64,000 nucleotides of DNA from Isoetes taiwanensis (GCA_021234155.1 JAJEKV010000036.1:7205426-7269425), one strand, 5' to 3'. Numbered from the stretch's first letter, positions 52,531 through 63,860 are shown. The notes: generated from the sequence alone by a model not told the origin. A program made the numbers and translations.

Positions 52531-52556
52531 GGAGGGAGGGAGGGAGGGAGAGAGGC
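52524..52556. repeat. (GGGA)n / GA-rich tract
   Basis: Five or more GGGA units then GAGAG; on the minus strand this is CT-rich. It sits at the 5' side of LINE copy E. Confidence 0.85.
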
Positions 52557-52577
52557 TAGAATATGAGAAACTAAAGA

Positions 52578-52679
52578 GAAAGTGTATCTATAATTTGGAT
52601 CCGTACTCGGGGAAAATGGCTATCATTAAAGAAAGTGTATCTATAATTTGGATCCGTACTCGGGGAAAATGGCTATCAT
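52578..52679. repeat. 53-bp direct tandem duplication
   Basis: The stretch starting GAAAGTGTATCTATAATTTG at 52578 recurs, identical over about 49 bp, at 52631. Identity suggests a recent duplication. Confidence 0.9.
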
Positions 52680-52683
52680 GTTA

Positions 52684-54925
52684 TCTGTGATCCCATTCAA
52701 TGACTGGAATTTAAGCAACCTAGAAAGGTATACTTAATAATTACGAGAATTCAGTTGCCATTTGGCATATATATTGTCATTTAACATAGAAGGATACTGG
52801 ACATAGCACCCTGTAGTTGAAGGAGAAGTGGCTTATGCTTATACGTCGCAAGATACGAGCTAAAGTATAATTATTCATCATAGGAAAAGGATATTAATTT
52901 AGAAGTGGAAGTTTCTAACAATAGTGGTCAAAGTATAGAGTGTTGATCCTATATATTATATCAATTGCTACTTGAATCGAGACGTGATTCATGGAAAGTT
53001 AGAAGGTTAATGGCATGTAAGGACATGGATCATAAAAATTACGCATCATTTGCATCTTGTAAGGAGGCTTAAGTTTTTAAGGTGTGCAACATAGATATAC
53101 TAGAATGTAGTCGCCTATAAAATGGAAATGAATTTGCAGCAAACAAATTATGCCTAAGCTTTGGTGAAGCCATATGGCGGTTGGAAGATCGCAGGATAAT
53201 GACTAGCATTGCAAGTAGTAAGTAGTTAATATCAAGTCATGGGCATGAAATGTGTAACATAAGAAAGAAAATTAAAATGTATTGATAACAACATGTTATG
53301 TGCATGGATTGTAATTCAAGATGTGAATGGGTGTACGATCATTTCAAGAGTACTTTCCCTCAATGACCACAGGAAGATGTACTTCTGATGTGCCTGTAGA
53401 ATAGTATCTTGATACTCCATGGTAGGGATCACTATTAAGAGGTTGAATAGAGCATCCATGGCTCTATATAGTTCCCAAATATGGTCCTCCTCCACATCGA
53501 GAAGTACTTCCTCGTATGTGTTGTCCCAATAGGACCATCCTCGCTGCAGCGTGCGGAGGAAGTTCTCTCCAATATTGTCACGGACAAGTGTCACTATCTC
53601 CCATCCTTTATTTATGTAGTGTGGTGTGGTCGATAAAGGAAATATCTCTGAGGACAAGAAGTAACTCCCATTATATTGTTCTAAGGATTTCAATCAATTA
53701 TATGAAATCACTAAGCATGAAGGAATGAAAGGAAAGATGGCAAGGACCCTTAGATTTCCTTTTGGAATTCACCACTAGGATTTGATGGCCCTCTCAACTA
53801 GAGTTTGCTTATGAGAATTTGTCGTAATGGTGTTGAAACCACAACAGATATATAGCACAAGATCAACGGCTTGTTAAAATACTTTGAGGTAACAAGAAGT
53901 TGAATTTCTAGTGGATAACATCGTCCACTAGATTGTTATACATGGGCGGATTATTTTTACAAGCTATGACAAACATATACATGGAAAACACATGTATTAG
54001 ACATGTAGGTAGTGAGGATTGTACAACATGACCGGCAACTATGAGCATAGCTATGTGGCTATGTCAAACAATCACATATGACTCTAGACTTAGGAATGAA
54101 TATATAGGGCTAAAACATTGATGCAAGCCGGGGTAGAACGAAAATAATTGCCTAAGATATATCAAACATAGGTGTTTTAGGAAGACTTATAAAATGTACT
54201 GCCCTGATGACTCTGGGTAACCATTGTGGATTAAGTTATGGTGAAATGAGTACGCAGTGCCTCAAAGCCTGCTGGAAGGAGAGCGAGCTAACTGGCTTTC
54301 TAGATGGAATGTGTAGGAGCGCAGGTGTATACAGGTACAAACCAAGGAGGATCACTATCACCTAAACCAGTGTTCCGATGCATGCTTCCTTGGCAAGCTT
54401 TGGAATCCAGAGATTTGGAATAGGTAAAAACCATATAATACAAAAGCCACATCAATCCCATGCTCCACAATGGTATCTGGGAACACATTTTCCTTTAAAG
54501 AAGCACAAACTCATTGCATCCATTCGTACAGCTGCTAATCGCCTCTAAAACAGCGTCTCAAATTGCTCTTCCTTCGTCAGGCAGTCATATCGACTACCAG
54601 AGACAGCTAAAGCATCTAGCAAATGCCTATAATTTCCTGCTAGATCCCGCATAGATAAATAATGTCGTGAATGATTCTTTGCCGCCTCCACTGCCAGTAA
54701 CCCTCTGCCTGAAATCTGGCTTCAATCTCCAGAAGCTCTGAGAGATCATGGAAATGATATTTCGGAAGTTCACTCTGCATAAACCATTAGGCAGAGCCGT
54801 GCTATTTACATTTACAGGTATAAATAGGCTTTCTCTATGTGTGGCTTTCATTTTCCTATGAATGTGGCTGCTTATTTAAAGGGCATACCTCTTAAGACAA
54901 GTTGATGCATTGACGGTTGTGTTGT
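52684..54925. other. No supportable gene; one unexplained 125-codon minus frame
   Basis: The minus frame 53316-53693 lacks an upstream ATG. It has a protein-like mix of residues (VLLDVEEDHIWELYRAMDAL) but no domain I recognise. It could be an exon or TE fragment. The remainder has only short frames. Confidence 0.4.
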
Positions 54926-54949
54926 ATGCATTTAAAGGAAATTCCATAT

Positions 54950-56007
54950 ATATCAAGCGAGTTCTGGTTAATATGGCCAAAAATCCGATATCAGCCACCT
55001 CCATCTCCATCCAACCCATCAACCCACTTGATTTGGGAGAAGTTCTTTGAGAGAGTTAACGTGATTGAACAAGAGAAACTGCAAGCCATGAACACTTATC
55101 TGGATGAACAAGCACAAGTTTGGTGGCAAGGCCGCAGATTGATGCAGCCTGAGATAACTCATGGACAATATTCCATAGTGCATTTGAAGCCCATTATTTG
55201 CCTGCAAATTATCATAGAATATTACAAAAAGAATGGGATCTTGTTAAACAGGATGACGGAGAAACTGTGTCTGATTACTATATGAAATTCAGTCATTTGG
55301 GTTCGCAAGTTAGAAACTTGGGTGAACATGAACTTTTAAGAAAGTTTGTGAATGGTTTAAGAGAAGAAAAAGAAAGTTTGTGAATGGTTTAAGAGAAGAA
55401 AAAGAAAGTTTGTGAATCGTTTAAGAGAAGAAATATTTGCAGAGTTAGATCTTATTGAACCAGTCAATATGGAAGATGCAATTAAGAAAGCGAGAGATGC
55501 AGAACAAAAATTAAATCCCAAGACCCGCAAACTAGTTATTTGGAAAGGAGCGCCTTCTCGGGAGCAAAAAAGACTGAAGCGTGAAAAATTTGATAATAGA
55601 AGGGATAAGAAAAATAAAAGAGGTCACGATGAGCATAAGACAAGGTTCAATTAATGGAAGAAATGGAACGCTCAAATAATGGACAGAAGGCCAAACAAGA
55701 GCAGAATGAAGGGCCAAAGACTGGATGTTATATTTGTGGAGGACCGCATTATCAATCTAACTATCCCAAGAATAGTGCTTCAGCAGATAAGAATGTAAAG
55801 AAAGTACAGTTCAAAGAACTAGTATCTAAAGAACGGCCCGTTGCCCAATCGCACCATGTAGAAGACAGACCAGAAACTTCTCGAGAAGGAGAAGAGAGGA
55901 ATAAAGGAAAGCTCGCAGCTATTGAGCAAGAAAAAGGGAGACAGCAAATTGCATATAAAGAATTTGTCAGGAGTAAATATCGAGTCTCCAAAAACATGGT
56001 TGTTTAA
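54950..56007 (+). pseudogene. Ty3/gypsy gag with degenerate zinc knuckle
   Basis: Gag would form the particle shell and bind genomic RNA. WEKFFERVNVIEQEKLQAMN and LDEQAQVWWQGRR lie at 55043-55140. KEWDLVKQDDGETVSDYYMK and the LGEHELLRKFVNGLRE block come in another frame at 55198-55383, matching the retrotransposon gag domain. A Lys-rich C-terminal part contains the nucleocapsid motif CYICGGPHYQSNYPK (55726-55770). Tyr replaces the last Cys of the CCHC knuckle. A 32-bp unit triplicated at 55339-55434 shifts the frame. Confidence 0.8.
55339..55434. repeat. Three 32-bp tandem units inside gag
   Basis: AGAAAGTTTGTGAATGGTTT begins at 55339 and 55371, and a third copy with one change starts at 55403. 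Two extra units add 64 bases, which is not a multiple of three, so the repeat itself breaks the gag frame. Confidence 0.9.
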
Positions 56008-56049
56008 AATGAAAGGTTCAGTAAAAGGCCAAGATGTGACTGTTTATTT

Positions 56050-57110
56050 GATGATGAATCAACACATTATTTCATTTCACAGGACTTGGTGTATAAACTA
56101 GGATTACCTATTTGTGATTTGCAAACTAAAATCACAGTTGTGCAAGGTTTGAAGAGTCCCAAGAATCAGTGCAACAAATATGTGATAGCTCCTATTCAAA
56201 TAGAGCAGTACTCGAAAGAAAGAGTTTTGATTCTGGCCCCTTTAGGATCTATGGATGTGATATTAGGAATTGGATGGCAAGAATAGGTTGATGCCTGACC
56301 TAACTATCGTGAAATAACAGTAACTATAACTGTTGAAAGTCAACCTTTGAAACTGCATGCAGATTCTGCATCTCAAGTTGAACCCTTGTTGGCCTATTCA
56401 GGAACTAAGAAAATAATACAAAGTGAAGCAGAGATCTGCAACCACAGGTGCCTCATGAATTATACAGCTTTCTCAAGCAATTCGATGATCTCTTCAAAGA
56501 TGAGGAAACTCTAGATTTACCTCCTCATCACCTCGACAATACAATTGCAAGAAAACGCAAAACCTCCAAATAGGGTGCCTTACCGAGTCAGCCATTTTGA
56601 AAAATTGGAGCTTGAAAGACAGACAACTGAGATGTTAGACCGCCAGTTAATACGCGCGAGCTGTTCACCTTTTGGCACACCAGTCATTCTGATTAAAAAG
56701 AAAGATAAGGGATATAGGATGTGCGTAGACTATAGAGCTCTCAACAAGCTGACTATTAAGGATAAGTTTCCAGTACCCAGAGCTGATGTTACGGGGTGCT
56801 TGCATCTTTAGCAAGATAGACTTGAAATCAAGATATCAACAGAATCGTATCAAGAATGAGGACATTGAAAAGATAACATTTAGAACAACTTTTGGTCATT
56901 ATGAATTCCGCGTGATGCCTTTTGGACTCCGGCAACATTCTACCGCCTCATGGGGAGAGTTCTACCACCAGTATTAGGGAAAAGTGTTGTAGTATTATTT
57001 GACGATATCCTTATATATAGCAGAATTATTGAGGAGCACAAACAACAACTTCAACAGGTTTTTGGTCTTCTCAGGCAGAACAAGTTGTTTGTTAATGAGT
57101 CCACGGCTGG
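56050..57110 (+). pseudogene. Ty3/gypsy protease and partial reverse transcriptase
   Basis: The protease region reads STHYFISQDLVYKLGLPI at 56065-56115; the catalytic DSG of the family is degraded to DDE. It continues to SMDVILGIGWQE, which ends in a stop at about 56284. The RT starts near 56545: [20 protein letters not shown], then [20 protein letters not shown], then [18 protein letters not shown]. After a frameshift come [26 protein letters not shown] and the active-site box VVLFDDILIYSR (about 56987), with FDDI in place of YVDDI/YLDDI. No RNase H or integrase follows. Confidence 0.85.
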
Positions 57111-57350
57111 AAAATACTGGAACGGAGTAATCTCACTTTCCAGTATCCAACGTCAGGCCCGCGACACAAAACCCACACCTCAAAGGCAAACTGTTTTCCA
57201 AGGAGTATTTTGACTCAACCTGGCAGTCAACGTTTGAGGTGAATTCTAGGGCTAATCATATTTTTCTTATATATACTATTATAGTGCCACAAAACGACCA
57301 AACAGGGGCGCAAACATTTTTTTTGCTTTGTAAATGTAAAAAAACGTCTC

Positions 57351-57632
57351 GAAGATTTTCGCGTACGCGAAAACATCTAATTTGCATACGCGAACTTTTT
57401 TTTCGCCAAGACCACGAACACTAAAAAACAACGACGTGAACTTTAAACCGTGGTCGCTGCGACGCCGCAAACAACTAGATCGCCAGACGCGAAAAAGTTC
57501 GCGTCTGTGAATTAGATGTTTTTCGCACGCCAATTTATATTACTTTCGCATCGCGGTTTTTCGATCGTTCGCAGACGCTGAAAATAAGTTCGCGTACGCG
57601 AATTAGATGTTTTCGCGTACGCAAAAATCTTC
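57351..57632. repeat. CpG-rich 282-bp inverted-repeat element
   Basis: Left arm 57351-57397 and right arm 57586-57632 are 47-bp inverted repeats with three mismatches. All three are C/T or G/A changes at CpG sites. The arms carry CGCGTACGCG words. The interior repeats the GAATTAGATGTTTTTCGC word. A further hairpin, GCCGTAT / ATACGGC, lies just outside at about 57653-57679. No frame of note. Probably a foldback MITE-like element; target duplications were not identified. Confidence 0.7.
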
Positions 57633-57916
57633 CGATGCCAAAAAAATTTTTTGCCGTATTTTTTACGTTTTATACGGCAAATATGTGCCGTATCATACAA
57701 TTCATATGTATTCCGTATAAAATGCCAAGAAATAGGTACTTTGGAGACCATATTTTTCAATATAATAATTAATTCTTTATAGATTCTATCTCTTATTTCT
57801 CTTTTGTATTCTTTGGTATTAAATGGATCCTAGCATATTGGCGGATCTTCGTTTTTAGTATGTACTAAATAATGACTGATATGCCTTGTTAGAGCGTTGG
57901 AATATTGATGTAATGT
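57633..57916. other. Short intergenic stretch with L1 target site
   Basis: AT-rich, with a GCCGTAT hairpin near 57653 and the first copy of the L1 target duplication, ATATTGATGTAATGT, at 57902-57916. No gene seen. Confidence 0.5.
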
Positions 57917-59874
57917 TGATGTATTGTTTGTTTACGATTGTGGCGGAGGCACTGTCTCAGTTGTTTTTGGCTGCAGTGGAGGAGGGGGTGGTGGATGGGC
58001 TTCGGATGCAGGATGGTAGTCAGCAGATTATTAACCAGTTCGCCGATGACACTTTTCTCTTCTTGGTGGCAGAAGAGAGGAATTTGCGGAATGTGAAGGG
58101 TTTGCTGGATACTTTCTCCTTGGCCTCAGGCATTCTTCTGAATTGGGGCAAATGCTCCGCATTATGGGCCCAGTTGACTCCGCCTCCCCCTTGTTTGGCT
58201 CTATTCCCTTGGAAGGTGCTTCCAGGTAATGTGTGTACTAAGCTGTTGGGTATTCCCTTTGGAGGGGATGTTTCCATGGGGAGGGTGTGGGATGAGATTT
58301 TGCAGGGGTTGCAGAAACACCTCAATTGGTGGAAGGGTAGCAAGTTGTCCATGGCGGTGGGATCACTATTGCCAAGTCGGTGCTTTGTAGCACTCATGTG
58401 TATACAAAGATCTGCGATGTTAGCTCCTCGAGGGTAAGATACTGTGCTTTGGATAAGATTGTTCAAATTTTGTGTGGGGCGGGGGATGATGAAGGGGCGG
58501 TTGTTAAAGTGGCTTGGTGGAAGTGTCTCCGCCGGAGGATGGGGGCTTGGCCATTCTCGGATTTGGCACTTTGCATAGTAAGGTGTTGGTCTCTAAGTTT
58601 ATTTGGAGCATTCTCGCAGATGGAGCATCTTCTCCCAGTGCGGCACTATTGTGGCAATCTCTTCGCCATTGTGTGGCATTTGGAAAGTCGTCTGTGCATG
58701 TAGAGTTGCCCCGGGCAATCGCTGTTGTATGGTCTCCGCCTTTCCCACATGCATCCCCTTTTCTCACGGGGGTGTTATGGGCTTGGGATCACGTCGCGTG
58801 TGCTCTTCCGGCTAGATTATGCCTCGGTTTATCACCACTCTTCTCCTTTCTTGTGGGTTCCTCTACCCCCCCCTGCGTTGCTTGCCCTTGGTCGCCATCG
58901 TGCATGCTCCTGGACCTTGAGGCGCTGGAGGCGAAGCCAGTGCTCACCTTGGAGGATTGGTATTGGGATGGTCACTAGCTTCGGTGGGAGTTCTTTTCGA
59001 GGCTTCGCTTTTCGCTGAAGGGCCGGACCAGGGCTATCATTCGGGAACAAGTGGCGGGGAGTATTCCGCTACACATACCTATAGTCCCTCGTGGTGATGT
59101 GGTGGTGTAGGTTTGGAAGGTTCATCCGGATGTTGTATCTTCTTGTTTTGTGCGGTCTTGTTACGGGTGTTGGCTATTCATGACACTCGCCTTCGGGCAA
59201 GTGGTTTCGCAGGCTTCCGGGTTCTCGATGGCGCCGGTTTGGGCGTGGACATGGAGCTCACTTCCCCACCGGTTCGGGTGCTACGTGGCCGGTGGTGCAC
59301 CGCCGATGTCGGGTGAATGTCCTTGTGAGTCGGTTTAGGCGGGTGTGAGCCCTCTTTGCCCTTTGTTGTGGCCTTCATCGTGAGGATGTGGAGCATTGTC
59401 CGGTTTTATGCACTCACTTGCGTGTTGCCTCGGGATTGGGTCGGGCTCGCTTTGGTGAGATTGAATAGCCAACAATTGCCGCTTCATGTATATCCTCGGT
59501 GCTTGGCCGCCAGACGCGGCAAGCCCTTGCATCCGTGGCGTGGCTTGGTTGGTGTGGTTGATTTGGAAGCGGCGGCGGTTGTGGATCTTTCAGGGGATTC
59601 AGCAGCCTGCAGCCTCTCTGGTTCCTCGACTCAGGTACAAGCTATTTCAAAGCTTTTTGGTGTTCCCGGGATTAGTAGAGCGGAAGTTTTCCATTTGGCG
59701 GGACTTCTTGGGTGTGGTAGATGGTGATGGCCAGTTTGTACAGCAGTAGAGTTGCAGTTGTTGTGGAGTGTCGAGGTATCACTGTCTCTTTGGGGCAGTT
59801 CTCCTTCCTCCTCACTTGCTTTGTAACATTATCATTCTTTTAATATATTGCTGACACGGTTCTTCAAAAAAAAA
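57917..59874 (+). mobile_element. 5'-truncated L1-type LINE with poly(A) tail and 15-bp target duplication
   Basis: ATATTGATGTAATGT flanks the insert on both sides (57902-57916 and 59875-59889), and a run of A residues precedes the right copy. The insert is clearly richer in G and C than its surroundings. It carries only the 3' part of ORF2 plus a 3' UTR. It differs from the TTTCA-tailed LINEs at 38-52 kb in sequence, tail and composition. Confidence 0.9.
57950..59400 (+). pseudogene. L1-type ORF2 C-terminal fragment
   Basis: 57950-58437 contains SQLFLAAVEEGVVDGLRM and the RT active-site box INQFADDTFLF. LLDTFSLASGILLNWGKCSA and CTKLLGIPFGGD follow, all usual for plant L1 ORF2 (non-LTR RT). 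After frameshifts, 58514-58978 gives DGGLAILGFGTLHSKVLVSK and ASSPSAALLWQSL. Farther on, a degenerate zf-RVT-like region with Cys/His occurs (CLHREDVEHCPVLC near 59370-59410). Stops and frameshifts are frequent. Confidence 0.82.
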
Positions 59875-59889
59875 ATATTGATGTAATGT

Positions 59890-60630
59890 CGAAAGAAATG
59901 GAAGAATCTAACTATATGGGGTTTGAAGAGGAGCCCGAATCACACATCAACAAAAACTAGGTTAGAGAGATATATATGGTCATGGATTTTTGTCTCTTAG
60001 ATGAAATTTTTTGCCCAAGGGACTTGTTTTTTGTTTTTTATAATAAAAGAGGGACTTGGCATGTTGGTGTATTAGATAATTTGGGGTTGTAATGAAGATA
60101 TCTCATAATAAGATTGTAACTAGCTGTAAGATATGAGATGTCCACATAATATTTTATTTTGTTTTAGATACTAGTATTGGGAAACTAGCATTTATGTTGC
60201 ATGCATGATTATGGCTAGGTCCAGGGATAGGTTCAATCGAAATTTGCCTCAGGATAATATAAATGATATTTATCAATGAAAAAGCTCTTTCTTCAAAAGA
60301 GCATGCTGGAAATTTCGCAATGGCTTTAATATTCCCTATTTCAGGAGGCATCACATAATCTTAGTTTAATCAAGCTAACAAGAACTTTAGATAGATATAG
60401 AGCAAATGTTCATTTTATATCTTATAGCAATGATGTAGATAAATTAACAAAAATTCTTCAAAAAAAAAAAAAAAAATCGTTGCTTCAAGAAAATATGATG
60501 GATACTAGCTGTGCTTCTGTTCCATAAGACATCCTATATAATTAGCTTAATCAAAAACTTCAGATAGATATAGAACATCTGTTCAAATTCTACCTTATTG
60601 CAGTACTGATAAAAATATATGCTACGTTTA
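59890..60630. other. AT-rich DNA; poly(A) tract and a local duplication
   Basis: TTCTTC followed by 17 A residues (near 60460) resembles the end of the L1 at 59874 and could be a second, very short L1 tail. The phrase TTAATCAA...AGATAGATATAGA occurs near 60366 and 60545, a diverged duplication of about 180 bp. No gene seen. Confidence 0.45.
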
Positions 60631-61190
60631 ATTCATACATATTTTAAATGCCAATTTAAATTCATCGCACATTTTGATGCCTAATGCCAAATCGATATTG
60701 GAAAAGCTTTGTTCCCTTTTAGGAAAATTTTATAATTCTTTTGACAGTCAAAATTTTTAAATTTTAGGTGAAATCTCTCTACAATTAGGCAGAAGGTCCC
60801 TACAATGTTATCAAATGCCACATTTAATTTTTACACACATATCACTCAGACATATTCAGCACTACATCTGCAATCTTTTAAAGTGATATTTTTCCGTCTT
60901 TCAAGAAATTTATAACTCTTAAAGGGACTTTTGGTTTAAACATTTCATCAATTCTATCTTGATTTTTGAAAAACTCGGCCCAACTCTCGTTTATACCTTT
61001 TCCGCCAATAGTTGCAGTAGCTTTATTTTTAATTGCTACTAAGGTATTCCTTAATCTTATATTTCAATATGAAGTTAAAGGCATTGATTTCTTTCTGTGG
61101 AATTATATGTTTTAGATTTGCATATGTATTACTTAGAGTATCAGAAGTATAAGCGTTACCCTTGTTAAACATTTAATAAAGATTTATTAG
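60631..61190. repeat. Left direct repeat flanking the nuclease-kinase locus
   Basis: This stretch is colinear with 63228-63860. ATTCATACATATTTTAAATG starts at 60631 and 63228. AAATGCCACATT, CATATTCAGCACT, AAAACTCGNCCCAACTCTCG and GTTACCCTT follow in the same order in both copies. Many substitutions and a roughly 100-bp gap separate the copies. On the minus strand it matches the frame at 63499-63729, broken by stops. Confidence 0.85.
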
Positions 61191-61508
61191 TGATTTAACA
61201 AATTTATAATTTGACAATTACAACAAATTCTAAATAAAATTCGATGGTTTGATGGTAGATTCACTTAAAACTATTACAAGAATTTGATAATTTACAAACT
61301 CTTAGTACTTCTAAAAATATTTGAAGAAAATGTTAGATTGACACTGATTAAATATTAAAATCTATGTTTTAATAACAAATTTCTAAATAGTTTATTTTTG
61401 ATGAAGTAAAACATATCAAAAATTAATCAATAATAAACTATTCATATTTTTTTGTTAAAACATTAATCTAATCTCTCAATTCATTTTAATCCACACTTTT
61501 TTTTACCC
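61191..61508. other. AT-rich upstream region of the nuclease-kinase gene
   Basis: Very AT-rich, without frames. It would contain the promoter of the plus-strand gene starting at 61509. No single TATA box can be chosen among many AT runs. Confidence 0.4.
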
Positions 61509-62906
61509 ATGACCAGCATTGAGCCTTTAGATGAAGCTGCAGATGAGATTGGAGTTCGTGTCCCTCTAGAGGCACATATCTTCCCGCAGACCAACAAGCT
61601 CGCAAGTCGTCTTGGACTTCAATTCAAATACAAACAAGGGGGAAGTGGACGTAGTTTTAGCTTTACAGATCTTGTGATTCTGGATTCTTCACAAGGACAA
61701 CTAACAGGTGATCGAAAGCAATTATCATCGAGGGTTTATGGAAACGGCGAGGTTAAGGGGAGTTGGCAATGTTCTTTAGCAGGGTTCTCAAGTTTGATCT
61801 TAGCAATGGGTGACACAACTATAGGGCCTCGAGTGACCAAGGTTATACACAGCTCTTTGGGGACATGATACTTGATGAGTCCAAGTATGGATTCATTTCC
61901 GACTACAACTACACAGTATTTTTTAGACGGGTAGCAGGGACGAAAATTCTTGAGTACTCCCCGATCGTAAAGGTTGAATCAGCACCAGTGGAGAAGTTCC
62001 TTTTCGTCATTTCCAAAGCAGAGGCAGATAAAGCCCAAAAGGCCAACTTCTTGAGGGTTGATGTTAGGAAACTCCTCCAGGTGGTTACAGGATTACTCTT
62101 CCACAACAGAGTGTTGTGACAAGATCTGGCAGGTCATCGAAGCGATCATTACAGGTTACCCAAGTTGGAGCTGATAGGCCTTCAAAGCGACCGGTAGCAG
62201 CGCAAACTCAAACTAAAGATTCTTCAAATCTCAATCCTAATCATCAGAGAATTTATGAGGAAGACGAGTTTGTGGAACTCGCAACCTATGATATGGAGGC
62301 TTTGGGAATTACAGGATCAGTGATTGGAATGGCTAAACATGGAAACGTGATCGAGGGACACGCCTTCAATGATAGAAAGCTTGCTCTCAAGCTTTTTGAC
62401 CTTAGGAAGGAGGAAGCCACAATTGCTCTAGTGAGGGAACAGAAAGCTTACCACAGACTCAAGTCACTCCAAGGTTCATGCATTCCAAGAATGTTGGCAG
62501 TGGGTCGGCTTGCTCACACAAACGTGGTATTCCTTGCCCTCACGGACGAGGCTGACGTTGATGTGATCCAGCTGCTGCAAAGGGAAGATCACAGGAAGAC
62601 GTCGCAGAAGATCATAAAGTGCCTCTCGAGGATCCATGCATTCGGTGTTCTTCAAAATGACGTGAAGCTTTCAACATCCTCTGGAATAAAGGGAGTCCAA
62701 AGTTCATCGACTTCGATGTAAGTATGGTGGGCACAATTAGCGACGAGGAGAAAACTAAGGAGATGGCTGTATTGAAAAATTTACTTGGTATGACTCTTAT
62801 TCTGATTTTATTTTTCTATATTTTTTTTTTTGCTTACTACTGCAGCAAGTGTGGTTTATGCCAACTCCTTTTTTTTGTTTGTTTTGCAGCAAGAGTGTCA
62901 GGTTAA
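61509..62906 (+). pseudogene. PD-(D/E)XK-nuclease-like plus protein-kinase-like fusion, frameshifted
   Basis: The protein starts at ATG 61509. The N-terminal part has a nuclease-like core: FSFTDLVILDSSQG supplies the Asp, and YGNGEVKGSWQ supplies the E-x-K pair. After a frameshift near 61835 comes QGYTQLFGDMILDESKYGFI and YNYTVFFRRV, the helix and strands I know from nuclease-kinase proteins of fungi, oomycetes (Crinkler-related) and some plants. A linker (SGRSSKRSLQ; RPSKRPVAAQ) precedes a kinase-like domain: IEGHAFNDRKLALKLFDLRK with the strand-3 Lys, an HAFGVLQNDVK catalytic loop, then NILWNKGSPKFIDFDVSM with DFD for DFG. One missing base near 62670 breaks this. A 102-bp GT..AG intron (62788-62889) may precede the end ARVSG. 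Three frameshifts in all. Function is inferred. Confidence 0.6.
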
Positions 62907-63227
62907 CTCTTGAGATGATTATTTGCCACGGTTGGAGCTTCTGGTGTTTTTGTTCAAGACTACGCACTTTGACTTCACTTGGCAGTCATGCCAGCATTAG
63001 CTTCAAATGGACAAAGCTCTATGGCCATTATATCCTTTCTAACTGAGGATTATTTTGTGTAGCAGAAATATAGGCATTATCTAGTGCAAGCTGTTTTAGT
63101 GCACTTTTAAAATCTATCAAAGTAAAAGTCCAGAATTTACCAGCTAGGTATCATTGATATTAGATGATATATCTGTTACCTCATGCCATGAATTTGTAGT
63201 AAGTATAACTCTTGTCTAAATACCTTT

Positions 63228-63860
63228 ATTCATACATATTTTAAATGTCAATTTAAATTCATTACACATTTTGATGCCTAGTGCCAAATCAGTGTTGGGA
63301 AAGCGTTGTTCCCTTATAGCAAAACTCCAACAATTATGCGGAGGCTTCCTACTATGTTATTAAATGCCACATTGAATATCACACATATATCACTCAAACA
63401 TATTCAGCACTGCGTCTGCAACCACTTGAAGTATTATTGTGTGTACCTTGCTATTGATATCGACGATCTTTTTCCCATCTTTTAAGGAATTTATAACTCT
63501 AAAAGGGCTTTTTGTTTAGGCATTTTTCATCAATTCTATCTTGATTTCTGAAAAACTCGTCCCAACTCTCGTCTATATTTTTTCTGCCAATAGTAACTAT
63601 AGCTTTATTTGTAGTTATTATTGAGACATTTCTTAATCTTACATTATCAATATGAAATTTAAGGCATGGATTACTTTCTGCGTCATTATAAGTTTTAGAT
63701 TTGAATATCCCAAAACAAGAAGATTTCAAAGAAATGGAGGTAAATATGATGACGACTTTTTATTGAGGCAGAATCAGGAAGATAGCGAAAAAATATAACT
63801 CGTATCACTTATACTATCAGAGGTATTAGTGTTACCCTTATGAAACATTCAATAAAAACA
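63228..63860. repeat. Right direct repeat flanking the nuclease-kinase locus
   Basis: Partner of 60631-61190, in the same orientation, offset by about 2.6 kb. It carries an extra roughly 100-bp segment at about 63711-63810 absent from the left copy. Its minus strand is open at 63499-63729. Confidence 0.85.
63499..63729 (-). pseudogene. Unidentified protein fragment within the right direct repeat
   Basis: A 77-codon minus-strand frame with no ATG at its upstream end. It contains KSKTYNDAESNPCLKFHIDN and SIITTNKAIVTIGRKNIDES, followed by a WDEFFRNQDRIDEK stretch. The left repeat encodes a recognisably related but stop-broken version (QLKIKLLQLLAEK... frame), so the coding reading is older than the duplication. 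I do not recognise the family. It may be an exon of a gene whose 5' part lies beyond the window. Confidence 0.4.

Larger units (their letters stand above)
54930..57230 (+). mobile_element. Ty3/gypsy LTR-retrotransposon fragment (gag, protease, RT)
   Basis: Gag, zinc knuckle, protease and the first RT blocks follow in the usual order on +. RNase H, integrase and both LTRs were not found: the reading is lost shortly after the RT active site, at about 57110. Several frameshifts and stops break the frames. Confidence 0.85.
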
